Shown in pieces: positions 24,795 through 33,782 of a stretch of 64,000 nt of DNA; the first letter of the stretch is position 1, and each line of letters begins with the position of its first letter. This DNA comes from Paraburkholderia podalyriae. GTDB taxonomy: Bacteria > Pseudomonadota > Gammaproteobacteria > Burkholderiales > Burkholderiaceae. A model generated the notes under the pieces. That model saw nothing but the letters and a program-made list of their open reading frames with translations. It was not told the origin of the DNA and searched no databases. A program made the translations under genes and the position numbers. The DNA lies in contig NZ_VZQQ01000026.1 of NCBI RefSeq assembly GCF_014397785.1, forward strand, positions 1 to 64,000, in the 5' to 3' direction.

Positions 24795-26084
24795 TTAGAC
24801 CTGGATCGCTTCGGGATCGGTCTTTTCGAGTTCGACCGATGCGGCCAGCAACCCCAGCCGCGCCACGACGCCATACATATAGAAGCGGTTCGGCGGCGCC
24901 GCGCCGGGCTTGGCGTGCGCATCGGGCAGCGCCGTATGTTCGAAGCCGAGCGGCACGAAGTGCATGCCCGGCGCGTTCAGGTTCTGGTCGCGCTCGCGGC
25001 TGCCGTGCACGCGATAGAAGCCGCCCACCACATAGCGGTCGATCATGTAGACGACCGGCTCGGCAACTTCCTCGCCGATGCGCTCGAACGTGTACACGCC
25101 TTCCTGCACGATCACGTCGTGCACTTCGAGGCCGTCTTTGGTCGCCGCCATGCGCGTGCGTTCGCGCTTCGTGAGCGCGGCGACTTCCGACGCATCGTGC
25201 ACGGTCATCACGCCCATGCCGTAGGTGCCCGCATCGGACTTGATCACGACATACGGTTTTTCGGAGATGCCGTACTCGCGATACTTGCGCGCGATCTTCT
25301 TCAACACGCCGTCGATCGCATCGGCAAGGGCTTCCTCGCCGGTGCGCTGCTGGAAGTCGACGCCCTCGACGTGCGCGAAGTACGGGTTGATCATCCAAGG
25401 ATCGATTTCGACCATCTTCGCGAACTTCTTCGCGACGTCGTCATAACACGAGAAATGCGTCGACTTGCGACGCACCGCCCAGCCCGCATGCAGCGGCGGC
25501 AGCAGGTATTGCTCGTGCAGATTTTCGAGCACGGGCGGAATGCCACCGGACAGATCGTTGTTCAGCAGGATCGAGCACGGGTCGAAGTTCTTCAGACCAA
25601 GGCGCCGCTGCGAGCGCTCGAGCGGTTCGAGCACCAGCTTCTGGCCGTCCGACAGCGCAATCGTGACCGGGCCGTTGATGGTTTCGTCGAGCGTGCCGAA
25701 GCGTACGTTCAGACCCGCCTGGCGCATGATCGACGCAAGCCGGGCGACGTTTTCGAGGTAGAACGCGTTGCGGGTGTGACGCTCGGGAATGACGAGCAGA
25801 TTCTTCGCGTCCGGGCAGATCTTTTCGATCGAGGCCATCGCGGCCTGCACCGCGAGCGGCAGCACTTCCTGCGGCAGGTTATTGAATGCGCCGGGAAACA
25901 GATTGGTGTCGACCGGCGCGAGCTTGAAGCCCGCGTTACGCAGATCGACGGAACAGTAGAACGGCGGCGTGTGCTCCTGCCATTCGAGCCGGAACCAGCG
26001 TTCGATAGCGGGCGTGGCGTCGAGGATCTTCCGCTCGAGGTCGAGCAGCGGGCCGTTTAACGCCGTAACTAGGTGCGGAACCAT
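24795..26084 (-). CDS. gshA: Glutamate-cysteine ligase, proteobacterial GshA type
   Basis: This 429-residue enzyme makes gamma-glutamylcysteine, the first and usually limiting step of glutathione synthesis. The sequence (ALNGPLLDLERKILD, PPFYCSVDLRNAGFKLAPVDTNLFPGAFNNL, ILLNNDLSGGIPPVLE, IKSDAGTYGMGVMTV) matches the distinct class found in Burkholderia, Thiobacillus and relatives rather than E. coli GshA. It precedes gshB. The 253-base gap to amtB holds the amtB terminator; a TACAAT at 26117-26112 could be its -10. Confidence 0.94.
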   Translation of the reverse strand: MVPHLVTALNGPLLDLERKILDATPAIERWFRLEWQEHTPPFYCSVDLRNAGFKLAPVDTNLFPGAFNNLPQEVLPLAVQAAMASIEKICPDAKNLLVIPERHTRNAFYLENVARLASIMRQAGLNVRFGTLDETINGPVTIALSDGQKLVLEPLERSQRRLGLKNFDPCSILLNNDLSGGIPPVLENLHEQYLLPPLHAGWAVRRKSTHFSCYDDVAKKFAKMVEIDPWMINPYFAHVEGVDFQQRTGEEALADAIDGVLKKIARKYREYGISEKPYVVIKSDAGTYGMGVMTVHDASEVAALTKRERTRMAATKDGLEVHDVIVQEGVYTFERIGEEVAEPVVYMIDRYVVGGFYRVHGSRERDQNLNAPGMHFVPLGFEHTALPDAHAKPGAAPPNRFYMYGVVARLGLLAASVELEKTDPEAIQV

Positions 26085-26233
26085 TGATCACTCGCAGACT
26101 GGAGAAAAAAGATTGTAGAGCAAATGCTTTGTCCATTTGGGGACGGTTTCTCCATTCGCAAGCAGACTCGAATGCATTCTCCCTATCTCGATGATAGGCG
26201 CGGAAAATTGCTGTCCGCAACCCGATCAGCAAG

Positions 26234-26258
26234 AAAAAAGCCCGCCATGAAGACGGGC
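26234..26258 (-). terminator. Rho-independent terminator after amtB
   Basis: GCCCG (26240-26244) pairs with CGGGC (26254-26258) around a 9-base loop, and on the minus strand it is followed by six T residues (26239-26234). It is 80 bases past the amtB stop. A second short hairpin (GGCCCG/CGGGCC, 26297-26314) lies between it and the gene. It should separate glnK-amtB from gshA. Confidence 0.7.
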
Positions 26259-26337
26259 CAAATCGCTGCGCTTGCCAACCATTTCGTGATCCGGCAGGCC
26301 CGGGAGCACGGGCCCGCGAAGCCTTGCTGGTTTTTCG

Positions 26338-27846
26338 TTATTCGACGTGCTCGCCGTGCAGGCTCACGTCGAGGCCTTCGCGCTCCTGCTCTTCGGTCAC
26401 GCGGATGCCCATCACCATGTCGATGATCTTCAGCAGCACGAAGCTCACCACGCCGCTGTAGGCCAGCGTCGTCAGCACGCCCTTCGCCTGCAGGATCACG
26501 CTGCCGTCCGCGCCGCCGATGTCCTTGACCGCGAACACGCCGGTCAGCAGCGCACCGATGATCCCGCCGATGCAGTGCACGCCGAACGCGTCGAGCGAAT
26601 CGTCGTAACCGAACTTGTGCTTGAGCCACGTGGCCGCCCAGAAGCAGACCACACCCGCGACGATACCGATCACGAGCGCGCCGAGCGTGCCGACGAAGCC
26701 CGACGCGGGCGTCACCGCCACCAGACCCGCGACCGCGCCCGACACGATACCGAGCACCGACGGCTTGCCCTTGGCTGCCCATTCGGCGAACATCCACGCG
26801 AGCGCCGCCGCGGCGGTCGCCACCTGCGTCGCGAACATCGCGAAGCCGGCACGGCCGTCCGCTGCCACGGCCGATCCCGCGTTGAAGCCGAACCAGCCGA
26901 CCCACAGCATCGCGCCACCGATCAGCGTGAGCGTCAGGTTGTGCGGCGCCATGGCTTCCTTGCCATAGCCGACGCGCTTGCCGAGCACCAGACAGCAGAC
27001 CAGACCCGCGATACCGGCGTTGATGTGCACCACCGTGCCGCCCGCGAAGTCGAGGATGCCCGCGCTAGCCAGCCAGCCGCTCGGTTCCCACACCATGTGC
27101 GCGATCGGCGAGTAGACGATGATCGACCACAGCGTCATGAACACCAGCATCGCCGAGAACTTCATGCGGTCCGCGAACGCACCGGTGATCAGCGCCGGCG
27201 TGATGATCGCGAAGGTCATCTGGTAGACGAAGTAGACCGTCTCGGGGATCGTCGGCGCGAGATGGCTGACGGTCAGCGTCGTGGCCTTGTCGCCCTTGAT
27301 GTAGTTCATACCCGTCATGAACACGCGCGAGAAGCCGCCGATGAACGAGCCGCCCGGCGTGAACGCGATGCTGTAGCCGATCACGGTCCAGACGATCGTC
27401 ACCACACAGGTGATGGCAAAGCTTTGCATCAGCGTCGCGAGCACGTTCTTCTTGCGCACCATGCCGCCGTAGAACAGCGCGAGGCCCGGGATCGTCATGA
27501 ACAGCACGAGCGCGGTGGAGGTCAGCATCCACGCGGTGTCGCCGGAGTTGATCTTCGACGAATCGACCGAGAACGGCGCAGTCGGGGTGGCCGGCGCGGC
27601 GGCGGCGGCGGCCGATGCATCGGCCGCGGCCGGTGCGCTTGCGGCCGGCGCGGCGGACGCATCGGCGGCGGGAGCCGAGGCCGCCGGGGCAGCGGCTGCG
27701 GCGGAGGCGTCCGGTGCCGGCGCGCTCGCCGTCGTATCGGCAGCGGAGGCGGCTGCGGGAGCGGACGCATCGTCCGCGAGGGCGGTGCCGACACCGCCCG
27801 CGAGCAGCGAGCCGGCCATCAGCAGGGACATCATTAGTTTTCGCAT
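26338..27846 (-). CDS. amtB: Ammonium transporter with Ala-rich N-terminal extension
   Basis: The 502-residue protein has a signal peptide (1-24, ending TALADD), then about 75 residues of almost only Ala, Ser, Pro and Asp, then the eleven-helix Amt channel. Family motifs include ALFYGGMVRKKN, DFAGGTVVHINAGIAGL, HKFGYDDSLDAFGVHCIGG and the C-terminal RVTEEQEREGLDVSLHGE that contacts PII. The extension would lie in the periplasm. It is downstream of glnK by 46 bases, the usual nitrogen-controlled pair. Confidence 0.96.
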   Translation of the reverse strand: MRKLMMSLLMAGSLLAGGVGTALADDASAPAAASAADTTASAPAPDASAAAAAPAASAPAADASAAPAASAPAAADASAAAAAAPATPTAPFSVDSSKINSGDTAWMLTSTALVLFMTIPGLALFYGGMVRKKNVLATLMQSFAITCVVTIVWTVIGYSIAFTPGGSFIGGFSRVFMTGMNYIKGDKATTLTVSHLAPTIPETVYFVYQMTFAIITPALITGAFADRMKFSAMLVFMTLWSIIVYSPIAHMVWEPSGWLASAGILDFAGGTVVHINAGIAGLVCCLVLGKRVGYGKEAMAPHNLTLTLIGGAMLWVGWFGFNAGSAVAADGRAGFAMFATQVATAAAALAWMFAEWAAKGKPSVLGIVSGAVAGLVAVTPASGFVGTLGALVIGIVAGVVCFWAATWLKHKFGYDDSLDAFGVHCIGGIIGALLTGVFAVKDIGGADGSVILQAKGVLTTLAYSGVVSFVLLKIIDMVMGIRVTEEQEREGLDVSLHGEHVE

Positions 27847-27892
27847 CTTGGTTTTCCTCTTGTCGCTATCCGTATCGCTATGTTCTGATCTT

Positions 27893-28231
27893 TTACAGTG
27901 CGTCCGCGCCGGTCTCGCCGGTGCGGATCCGAATCACCTGCTCGATCGGCGTGACGAAGATCTTGCCGTCGCCGATCTTGCCGGTTCGCGCGGCGCGCTC
28001 GAGCGCCTCGATCGCCTGGTCGACGATGTCGTCCGACACCGCCGCTTCGATCTTCACCTTCGGCAGAAAGTCGACGACGTATTCGGCGCCCCGATAGAGC
28101 TCGGTGTGGCCCTTCTGCCGTCCGAAACCTTTGACTTCCGTCACCGTGATGCCCGACACGCCGATCGCCGACAAGGCTTCGCGCGCTTCATCCAGCTTGA
28201 ACGGCTTGATGATTGCGGTAATGAGTTTCAT
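27893..28231 (-). CDS. glnK: PII nitrogen regulatory protein
   Basis: This 112-residue trimeric signalling protein senses 2-oxoglutarate, ATP/ADP and glutamine state, and blocks AmtB when ammonium is high. The T-loop contains Tyr51 (RGAEYVVDF), the uridylylation site. KPFKLDEAREAL and the B-loop TGKIGDGKIFV are intact. Its position before amtB marks it as the GlnK paralogue. A sigma54 promoter lies about 110 bases upstream of the start. Confidence 0.95.
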   Translation of the reverse strand: MKLITAIIKPFKLDEAREALSAIGVSGITVTEVKGFGRQKGHTELYRGAEYVVDFLPKVKIEAAVSDDIVDQAIEALERAARTGKIGDGKIFVTPIEQVIRIRTGETGADAL

Positions 28232-28340
28232 GAAATCCTCGCTAGTTGTTGCTGATCCGTTGCTAACTCGTCGCGTACCGTGATCGCGGTCTCCCGCACC
28301 ACCGGTAAAAGTGCCCTGGAAGTGCGCGCGGGGCAGTAAC

Positions 28341-28356
28341 AGCAACTTCCATGCCA
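28341..28356 (-). promoter_or_regulatory. Sigma54 (-24/-12) promoter of glnK-amtB
   Basis: The minus strand reads TGGCATGGAAGTTGCT, with GG and GC spaced as in the RpoN consensus TGGCAC-N5-TTGC. It predicts a start near 28330 and a leader of about 100 bases for glnK. Sigma54 control by NtrC is the known arrangement for glnK-amtB in many proteobacteria. No gene lies in 28232-28616. Confidence 0.8.
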
Positions 28357-28585
28357 TATTGTGTCAAACTGGGCCTCGCGCGCGTGGCGCAGTGCGCCAG
28401 GACGCCCTTGTCCAAACGGCCAGCGACGCGGCGGGCGGTGGCGCGGCGGGGGGATCGTTGCTAGAGTGTTCGAACGTTCTGGCGCGACGGCGCGCACCAA
28501 ACACGCTCACGCGGCTGCGGGCAGCGCATGCGCCGCGCACCAGGATCGCCCATTCGCCGCAACGGGGCACGGGCGCAACGAAACA

Positions 28586-28602
28586 TGCACTTTTTTTGTG
28601 CA
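28586..28602. promoter_or_regulatory. NtrC-like binding palindrome
   Basis: TGCACTTTTTTTGTGCA is an exact match to the TGCAC-N7-GTGCA core of NtrC enhancer sites. Its centre is about 245 bases upstream of the glnK sigma54 promoter, within looping range for an enhancer. It also lies just before the ribosome site of the divergent ubiK, so it could instead or also affect that gene. The inner positions differ from the enteric C and G. Confidence 0.55.
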
Positions 28603-28616
28603 GAAAGGGGAACACG

Positions 28617-28871
28617 ATGAAACAACCGAACGACGTTTTCAACGACTTCCAGGCTCGCATCAGCGATCTGTTCAAGAACTCGCCGGCCAAGGATGTCGAG
28701 CGCAACGTCAAGGCAATGCTGTCGCAGGGCTTTTCGAAGCTCGATCTCGTCACGCGCGAGGAATTCGATACGCAGACCCAGGTGCTCGTGCGTACGCGCG
28801 CGCGCCTCGAGGAACTCGAGCGCCGCGTCGCCGAGCTCGAGCAAAAGCTGCCGCTCGCGCAGACGTCGTAA
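28617..28871 (+). CDS. ubiK: UbiK family ubiquinone biosynthesis accessory factor
   Basis: The 84-residue protein matches the YqiC/BMFP family. It has an amphipathic N-terminal half (DVFNDFQARISDLFKNSPAKDVERNVKAMLSQGFSKLDLVTREEFD) and a C-terminal coiled coil (LVRTRARLEELERRVAELEQKL). UbiK works with UbiJ to support aerobic ubiquinone synthesis and can bind membranes. GGGG precedes the ATG. It is divergent from glnK and upstream of the YifB/ComM gene. Confidence 0.9.
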   Translation: MKQPNDVFNDFQARISDLFKNSPAKDVERNVKAMLSQGFSKLDLVTREEFDTQTQVLVRTRARLEELERRVAELEQKLPLAQTS

Positions 28872-28987
28872 GCGCTGCTCGCAGCCAAGCTGCGCAGTGC
28901 CGCACATCACCGGCAAGCGAGCCGTGACGTCATCAGCGTTTTAGGGACTTTCGCGCGTCGTCAGCGCATCGTCCGACGGGAGAGAAT

Positions 28988-30604
28988 ATGTCGCTTGCCG
29001 TGGTGCGCAGCCGCGCGCCGGCCGCTGGCCGCGCGCCCGAAGTGACCGTCGAGGTTCACCTCGCCAATGGACTGCCGTCCTTTTCGATCGTCGGCCTGCC
29101 CGACCTGGAAGTGCGCGAGAGCCGCGAGCGCGTGCGCGCGGCGCTACAAAACTGCGGTTTCGATTTCCCGGTCCGCCGCATCACAGTCAACCTGGCACCC
29201 GCCGATCTGCCGAAAGAATCGGGTCGCTTCGATCTGCCGATTGCGCTCGGCATCCTCGCCGCGAGCGGGCAGATTCCGGCCGAATCGCTGCTCCATCGCG
29301 AGTTTGCCGGCGAGCTGTCGCTGACCGGCGCGCTGCGGCCGATGCGCGGCGCGTTCGCGATGGCGTGTGGCACCGCGCGCGGCGCTGTGGCGAGCGCCGG
29401 CGCCGCCGACACCGGCGCTTCATCTGAAACGCGTTCCGCGTTGCCGGCCCTCTTCGATCGACCAGCCGGACAACCGTTCCACACCCCACAGCTTTACCTG
29501 CCCGCCGCGAGCGCGGCGGAAGCGGCTCTCGTGCCCGGCGTCGACGTATTCGGCGCAGCCGATTTACCGTCGCTATGCGCGCACCTCGCGGGCTCGCTGG
29601 ACGCGCGTCTGAGCCCGGTCACCGCACCCGCGCCCGGCGAGCACGCCGCCGCCACAGTGCCGGACATGGCCGACGTGATCGGCCAGCGGGCGGCCCGGCG
29701 CGCACTCGAAGTCGCCGCGGCCGGCGGTCATCACGCGCTGCTGATCGGGCCGCCCGGCGCCGGCAAGTCGATGCTCGCTGCACGCCTGCCCGGCCTGCTG
29801 CCACCGATGACCGACGACGAAGCGCTCGCCTCCGCCGCGTTGCAGTCTGCGAGCCGGATCGGCTTCAGGCCGTCGCAGTGGCGGCAGCGGCCGTTTCGCG
29901 CGCCGCACCATTCGTCGAGCGCGGCGGCGCTGGTCGGCGGACGCAATCCGCCGCAGCCCGGCGAGATTACGCTCGCGCATCTGGGCGTGCTCTTTCTGGA
30001 CGAGCTTCCCGAATTCGATCGTGTGGTGCTCGAAACGCTGCGCGAGCCGCTCGAAGCCGGCCGCATCACGATTTCGCGCGCCGCCTGGCAAGCGGACTTC
30101 CCCGCCGCCTGCCAACTGATCGCCGCAATGAACCCGTGCCCGTGCGGCTGGCGCGGCGATCCGGGCGGGCGCTGCCGCTGCACGCCGGAAGTTGCCGCGC
30201 GCTATCTGCGTAAATTGTCGGGCCCGCTGCTCGACCGCATCGACATCCAGCTCGAAATTCCGGCGCTGACCGCCGCCGAACTCGCGGCCCGCGCCGCCAC
30301 CGCTGGCGAAGCGAGCGCGGCGATCGCACAGCGCGTGAGCGCCGCACGCGAGCGGCAACTCGCCCGGCAAGGCAAGACCAACCGCGAGCTGGACGGACGC
30401 GAAGTCGACGATGTGTGCCGCCCGGACGCATCGGGCGAAGCGCTGCTGCGCGAAGCGGGCGAGCGCTTCGGCTGGTCGGCGCGGGCGTACTACCGGGTGC
30501 TGAAGGTCACGCGCACCGTCGCGGACCTGGCTGGCGCGGCAATGCCGAGCGCCGCGCAAGTCGCCGAGGCGATTCAATACCGCCGCGCTTTTGGCTCGTT
30601 ATGA
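28988..30604 (+). CDS. YifB family Mg chelatase-like AAA+ ATPase (ComM)
   Basis: The 538-residue protein starts MSLAVVRSRAP with the N-terminal Lon-like fold (VEVHLANGLPSFSIVGLPDLEVRESRERV). The AAA+ core follows, with Walker A GPPGAGKSM, Walker B VLFLDELPEF and the zinc-like cluster MNPCPCGWRGDPGGRCRC, and it ends in the Mg-chelatase C-terminal domain. ComM is a branch-migration helicase used in natural transformation; relatives in non-competent species are less studied. It is followed by a hairpin with a T-rich tail. Confidence 0.94.
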   Translation: MSLAVVRSRAPAAGRAPEVTVEVHLANGLPSFSIVGLPDLEVRESRERVRAALQNCGFDFPVRRITVNLAPADLPKESGRFDLPIALGILAASGQIPAESLLHREFAGELSLTGALRPMRGAFAMACGTARGAVASAGAADTGASSETRSALPALFDRPAGQPFHTPQLYLPAASAAEAALVPGVDVFGAADLPSLCAHLAGSLDARLSPVTAPAPGEHAAATVPDMADVIGQRAARRALEVAAAGGHHALLIGPPGAGKSMLAARLPGLLPPMTDDEALASAALQSASRIGFRPSQWRQRPFRAPHHSSSAAALVGGRNPPQPGEITLAHLGVLFLDELPEFDRVVLETLREPLEAGRITISRAAWQADFPAACQLIAAMNPCPCGWRGDPGGRCRCTPEVAARYLRKLSGPLLDRIDIQLEIPALTAAELAARAATAGEASAAIAQRVSAARERQLARQGKTNRELDGREVDDVCRPDASGEALLREAGERFGWSARAYYRVLKVTRTVADLAGAAMPSAAQVAEAIQYRRAFGSL

Positions 30605-30672
30605 GGAGAAAAATCTGCTGTCAAGTCTTGACTTATTCACACGCCCGCGATCCTGATAGATTTTGATACAAC

Positions 30673-30704
30673 TCAATGGCGCGCGGACGGGCATCCCGCG
30701 AAGC
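30673..30704 (+). terminator. Terminator after the YifB/ComM gene
   Basis: TCAATGGC (30673-30680) pairs with GCCATTGA (30693-30700), with extra inner GCGG/CCGC pairing, and TTTT follows at 30701-30704. It lies 69 bases past the stop. It could also stop minus-strand transcription from the lipoprotein gene. The rest of 30605-30934 is AT-rich with no gene; a short palindrome GTCAAG-T-CTTGAC is at 30620-30632. Confidence 0.7.
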
Positions 30705-30934
30705 CATTGATTTTATTGACTTTTAAAATACCCCACGCTCGCCGAATTTGACGAAAGGCCCCGCCCGATGGGCTTTTGCCGCCAGTAAGGCCGACTTCTC
30801 AACAGAGTTATCCACAGGCCGCGCGGGCAACTCGAAAACCTCAACGTAAACCGGCAATTAGCGCGCAAACCTGCGAATGAACTTTCACTGCGTTCCACCC
30901 TCTAGGTGCGCCCGATCGGCCAAAAATACCGCGA

Positions 30935-31513
30935 TTAGTGCAGTTGGAAAGACGAAAAGAATTGATCCACCTGGTCTTCCGGCAGCGGTTGATCGGCGAT
31001 GATCGCCGCCTGGTACACGTGCCGGCCGCGCGCGACGAGCCGCGCATACACGGTGCGCGTCTCGTGTTTGGCGCCCGCCGCGCCGCTCACCGTCATCTCC
31101 AGGCCTGGTGTCTTGCCGCCCGCCGCCAGCGGGATCTGCACTGCATGAGCCTCTGGCGTTGCGCCGACGTTGCGCGCCAATCCCGCGCGCAGGAAATCAA
31201 GCGCGGCGCGCTGCGTCGCGTCACTGTCGTCGGGCAGCATCACGGTGCCGACCGCGAATACGGCATTGCCGGCTTCGGCAGTCTGCATCGCCATCTGCAT
31301 CGGCGTGCCGTCGATTTGCACCGCGCGCCGATCGTTGCCCGGCTTGGCCGGGAAGTCGACCGTGTAGCCGTTGTCGTTGTTCATCACCGTGCGCCAGTCG
31401 AAAGTCGGCGAGCAGGCGCTGAGCGCGACGCCGAGAGCCAGCGCGGCCGCCGCTGCGCCGATCGCGGTTCGGCCACGGCCAGGCGGCGTGAAGGCACGAG
31501 GAAAAGGACTCAC
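30935..31513 (-). CDS. Putative lipoprotein, function unknown
   Basis: From a GTG at 31513 the protein has 192 residues. Its signal peptide ends at a lipobox (ALSAC, Cys34), followed by PTFDWRTVMNNDNGYTVDFPAKPG and a predicted compact alpha/beta domain ending QVDQFFSSFQLH. The pattern (a YTVDFP opening strand, a late VYQAAIIAD strand and a DQFFSSF helix) recalls small lipoproteins seen in Burkholderia, but no function is known. An in-frame ATG at 31618 would add 35 residues. It is divergent from the TlpA-like gene. Confidence 0.75.
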   Translation of the reverse strand: MSPFPRAFTPPGRGRTAIGAAAAALALGVALSACSPTFDWRTVMNNDNGYTVDFPAKPGNDRRAVQIDGTPMQMAMQTAEAGNAVFAVGTVMLPDDSDATQRAALDFLRAGLARNVGATPEAHAVQIPLAAGGKTPGLEMTVSGAAGAKHETRTVYARLVARGRHVYQAAIIADQPLPEDQVDQFFSSFQLH

Positions 31514-31716
31514 CGACAAGAAGACGCCCGCGCGGCGGGCGGACAATCGGCTGATCAACGGAAGACGGCACGAAACGCGGGCAATTAAACAGCAGACGCG
31601 AAGAACGGTTCGGAGCATGTGACGAAAGATCGGGCTTGCGGAGCGCAAAGTGTCATTATCCGCTGATCGGGCCGCCGGGCCGGCGCGCGATTTCGGCGCA
31701 ATCGCCGCCTTGGCGC

Positions 31717-31722
31717 TACAAT
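31717..31722 (+). promoter_or_regulatory. Candidate -10 element for the TlpA-like gene
   Basis: TACAAT lies 83 bases before the start codon at 31805, in the sequence CGCTACAATAC. The -35 region at 17 bases is poor. The same GGCTACAAT or CGCTACAAT pattern occurs before birA and metH in this window, which supports its use as a -10. Confidence 0.35.
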
Positions 31723-31804
31723 ACAAACGCTATTCAGCATCGGCCCGAGCGCCATCGCATCGACCCATTGTTCCGCGCCGCGCGCGACTCACGAGGTTCC
31801 GTTC

Positions 31805-32341
31805 ATGAGTTCCAATTCACCGACCGCCGCCCGGCGCACGAACCCACTTCGCTACCTGATTGCGGCGGCCGTGGCCATCGCGCTCGCCGTCGCCGGTTAC
31901 TTCGCGTTTGCCGGCCAGCAGCGCGTCCCCGATGCAAGCTTCACGCTGCTGTCGGGGCAGAAGCTCACGACCGCGGACCTGAAAGGCAAGGTTTATCTCG
32001 TCAACTTCTGGGCGACGAACTGCGACACCTGCATGAAGGAAATGCCGCAGATGGTCGAGACTTATAACCGCTTCAAGGGCCAGGGCCTCGAATTCGTCGC
32101 AGTGGCGATGAACTACGACGCGCCGATGTACGTGACCAACTACGCGCAAACGCGTCAGCTGCCGTTCAAGGTCGCCATGGACGACGGCTCGGCCGCCAGG
32201 CAGTTCGGCAACGTGCAACTCACGCCGACCACCTTCGTCGTCGATAAAGACGGCAGGATCCTGAAGCGCTATGTCGGCGAGCCGCAGTTCGCGGAACTCG
32301 ACCAGTTGCTCGCGAAGGCGCTGAAGGCTAGCGCGGCTTAA
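31805..32341 (+). CDS. TlpA/ResA-like thiol-disulfide oxidoreductase
   Basis: The 178-residue protein has a single membrane anchor (about 17-36) and a periplasmic thioredoxin domain. The active site is CDTC (Cys73, Cys76) in VNFWATNCDTCMKEMP, and the cis-Pro loop is LTPTTFVV. Proteins of this type reduce apocytochrome or copper-protein cysteines. The CDTC dipeptide differs from the CGPC of classic thioredoxins and will shift the redox potential. It is divergent from the lipoprotein gene and convergent with dctD. Confidence 0.9.
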   Translation: MSSNSPTAARRTNPLRYLIAAAVAIALAVAGYFAFAGQQRVPDASFTLLSGQKLTTADLKGKVYLVNFWATNCDTCMKEMPQMVETYNRFKGQGLEFVAVAMNYDAPMYVTNYAQTRQLPFKVAMDDGSAARQFGNVQLTPTTFVVDKDGRILKRYVGEPQFAELDQLLAKALKASAA

Positions 32342-32401
32342 GCCGGGTCAAGCAGATCCGCACGCGCCGGCGCACTCTCCCGCCGCCGGCGTCACCCCTC
32401 C

Positions 32402-33751
32402 TCACCGCTCCCCCTCCCCCTTGGCCGCGAGGCCATATCGCTTGATCTTTTCGTAGAGCGTCGCCTTGCCGAGCTGCAGACGGTCCGCCGCGACCGCGAC
32501 CACGCCGCCCGCCTGCTCCAACGCCTCGGCGATCATCGCGCGTTCGAACTGCTCGACACGCTCCTTCAGCGGGTGCGTGGCCTCGCCGTCATCGGCGAAG
32601 GACAGCACCGGTTCGTCGGCGATGCCGAGCACGAAGCGGTCGGCGGCATTGCGAAGTTCCCGCACGTTGCCCGGCCAGTCGCGCTGCATCAGACTCGCAC
32701 GCTGCCGATCGGTCAGCATCGGCGCCGGCCGCTGATAACGGACGGCCGCATCGAGCAGGAAATGCTCGAACAGCGGCACGATGTCCTCGCGACGCTCGCT
32801 CAAAGGCGGCAGCGCGATCGTCACCACGTTGAGACGATAGAGCAGGTCGCGCCGGAACGAGCCATCCGCGACATGCTCCGCCATGTCGCCTTTCGCGGCC
32901 GCGATCACGCGGCAATTGACGCGAATCGGCTGATTCGAACCGAGCCGTTCCAGCACGCCGTCCTGCAGCACGCGCAGCAGCTTGACCTGCAGCGCGAGCG
33001 GCATGCTCTCGATCTCGTCGAGAAACAGCGTGCCGCCCGACGCATGTTCGAGCTTGCCGATCCGCCGTTTGGCCGCGCCGGTGAACGCGCCCGGTTCGTA
33101 GCCGAACATCTCCGATTCGAACATCGGCTCGGGCAGCGCACCGCAGTTCACCGCGATGAACGGCTTGTCGCGCCGCGGCGACAGCTCGTGCAAGCTGCGC
33201 GCGATCAGCTCCTTGCCCGCGCCGGTATCGCCGTTGATCAACACGGACGCATCGGTCGGCGCCACGTTGGCGATCAGCCGCCGCACCTGCTCGATCGCCG
33301 GACTGCGGCCGATGATGCGCGGCGCAACCGCGTTCTGCCCGGCCAGTTCACGGCGCAGCGCGAGGTTTTCGAGCACGAGCGTCCGGCGCTCCAGCGCGCG
33401 CCGCACGGCTTCGATCAGCCGCTCCGACGCAAACGGCTTTTCGATGAAGTCGTAGGCGCCGTCGCGCATCGCCTGCACGGCCATCGAGATATCGCCGTGG
33501 CCGGTGACCAGAATCACCGGCATGTCGGGCGCGCGCTCGTGGCACTGCGCGAGCAGATCGAGACCGCTCGCGCCGGGCAGCCGGATATCGCTGACGATCA
33601 CGCCGGAAAAGTCGGCACTGATCAGCTTCGCCGCCGCCTCGACCGACGCAAGGCCGATCACGTCGAAGCCAGCCAGTTGCAGGCTCTGCACGCTCGCGCG
33701 CCGCACCAGTTCGTCGTCTTCGATATACAGCACTTGCAGGCCGTCGTTCAT
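32402..33751 (-). CDS. dctD: Sigma54-dependent response regulator DctD
   Basis: The 449-residue protein has an N-terminal receiver domain (Asp55 in VSDIRLPG, EDD at 11-13), a central AAA+ domain (Walker A GDTGAGKE, the sigma54-contact loop GAFTGA, Walker B GTLFLDEIE), and a C-terminal Fis-type helix-turn-helix (AADRLQLGKATLYEKIKRYGL). Its place directly after dctB and dctA identifies it as the activator of dctA. It starts 31 bases after dctB, so the pair is probably cotranscribed. Confidence 0.93.
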   Translation of the reverse strand: MNDGLQVLYIEDDELVRRASVQSLQLAGFDVIGLASVEAAAKLISADFSGVIVSDIRLPGASGLDLLAQCHERAPDMPVILVTGHGDISMAVQAMRDGAYDFIEKPFASERLIEAVRRALERRTLVLENLALRRELAGQNAVAPRIIGRSPAIEQVRRLIANVAPTDASVLINGDTGAGKELIARSLHELSPRRDKPFIAVNCGALPEPMFESEMFGYEPGAFTGAAKRRIGKLEHASGGTLFLDEIESMPLALQVKLLRVLQDGVLERLGSNQPIRVNCRVIAAAKGDMAEHVADGSFRRDLLYRLNVVTIALPPLSERREDIVPLFEHFLLDAAVRYQRPAPMLTDRQRASLMQRDWPGNVRELRNAADRFVLGIADEPVLSFADDGEATHPLKERVEQFERAMIAEALEQAGGVVAVAADRLQLGKATLYEKIKRYGLAAKGEGER

Positions 33752-33782
33752 TGCGTGTTCCGGGTGATGCTTCGGGGTGAAA

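Noticed and set aside
27522..27837. Long open frames opposite the Ala-rich part of amtB
   Set aside because: They are the antisense of low-complexity GC codons and give Arg/Pro-rich products with no family match.
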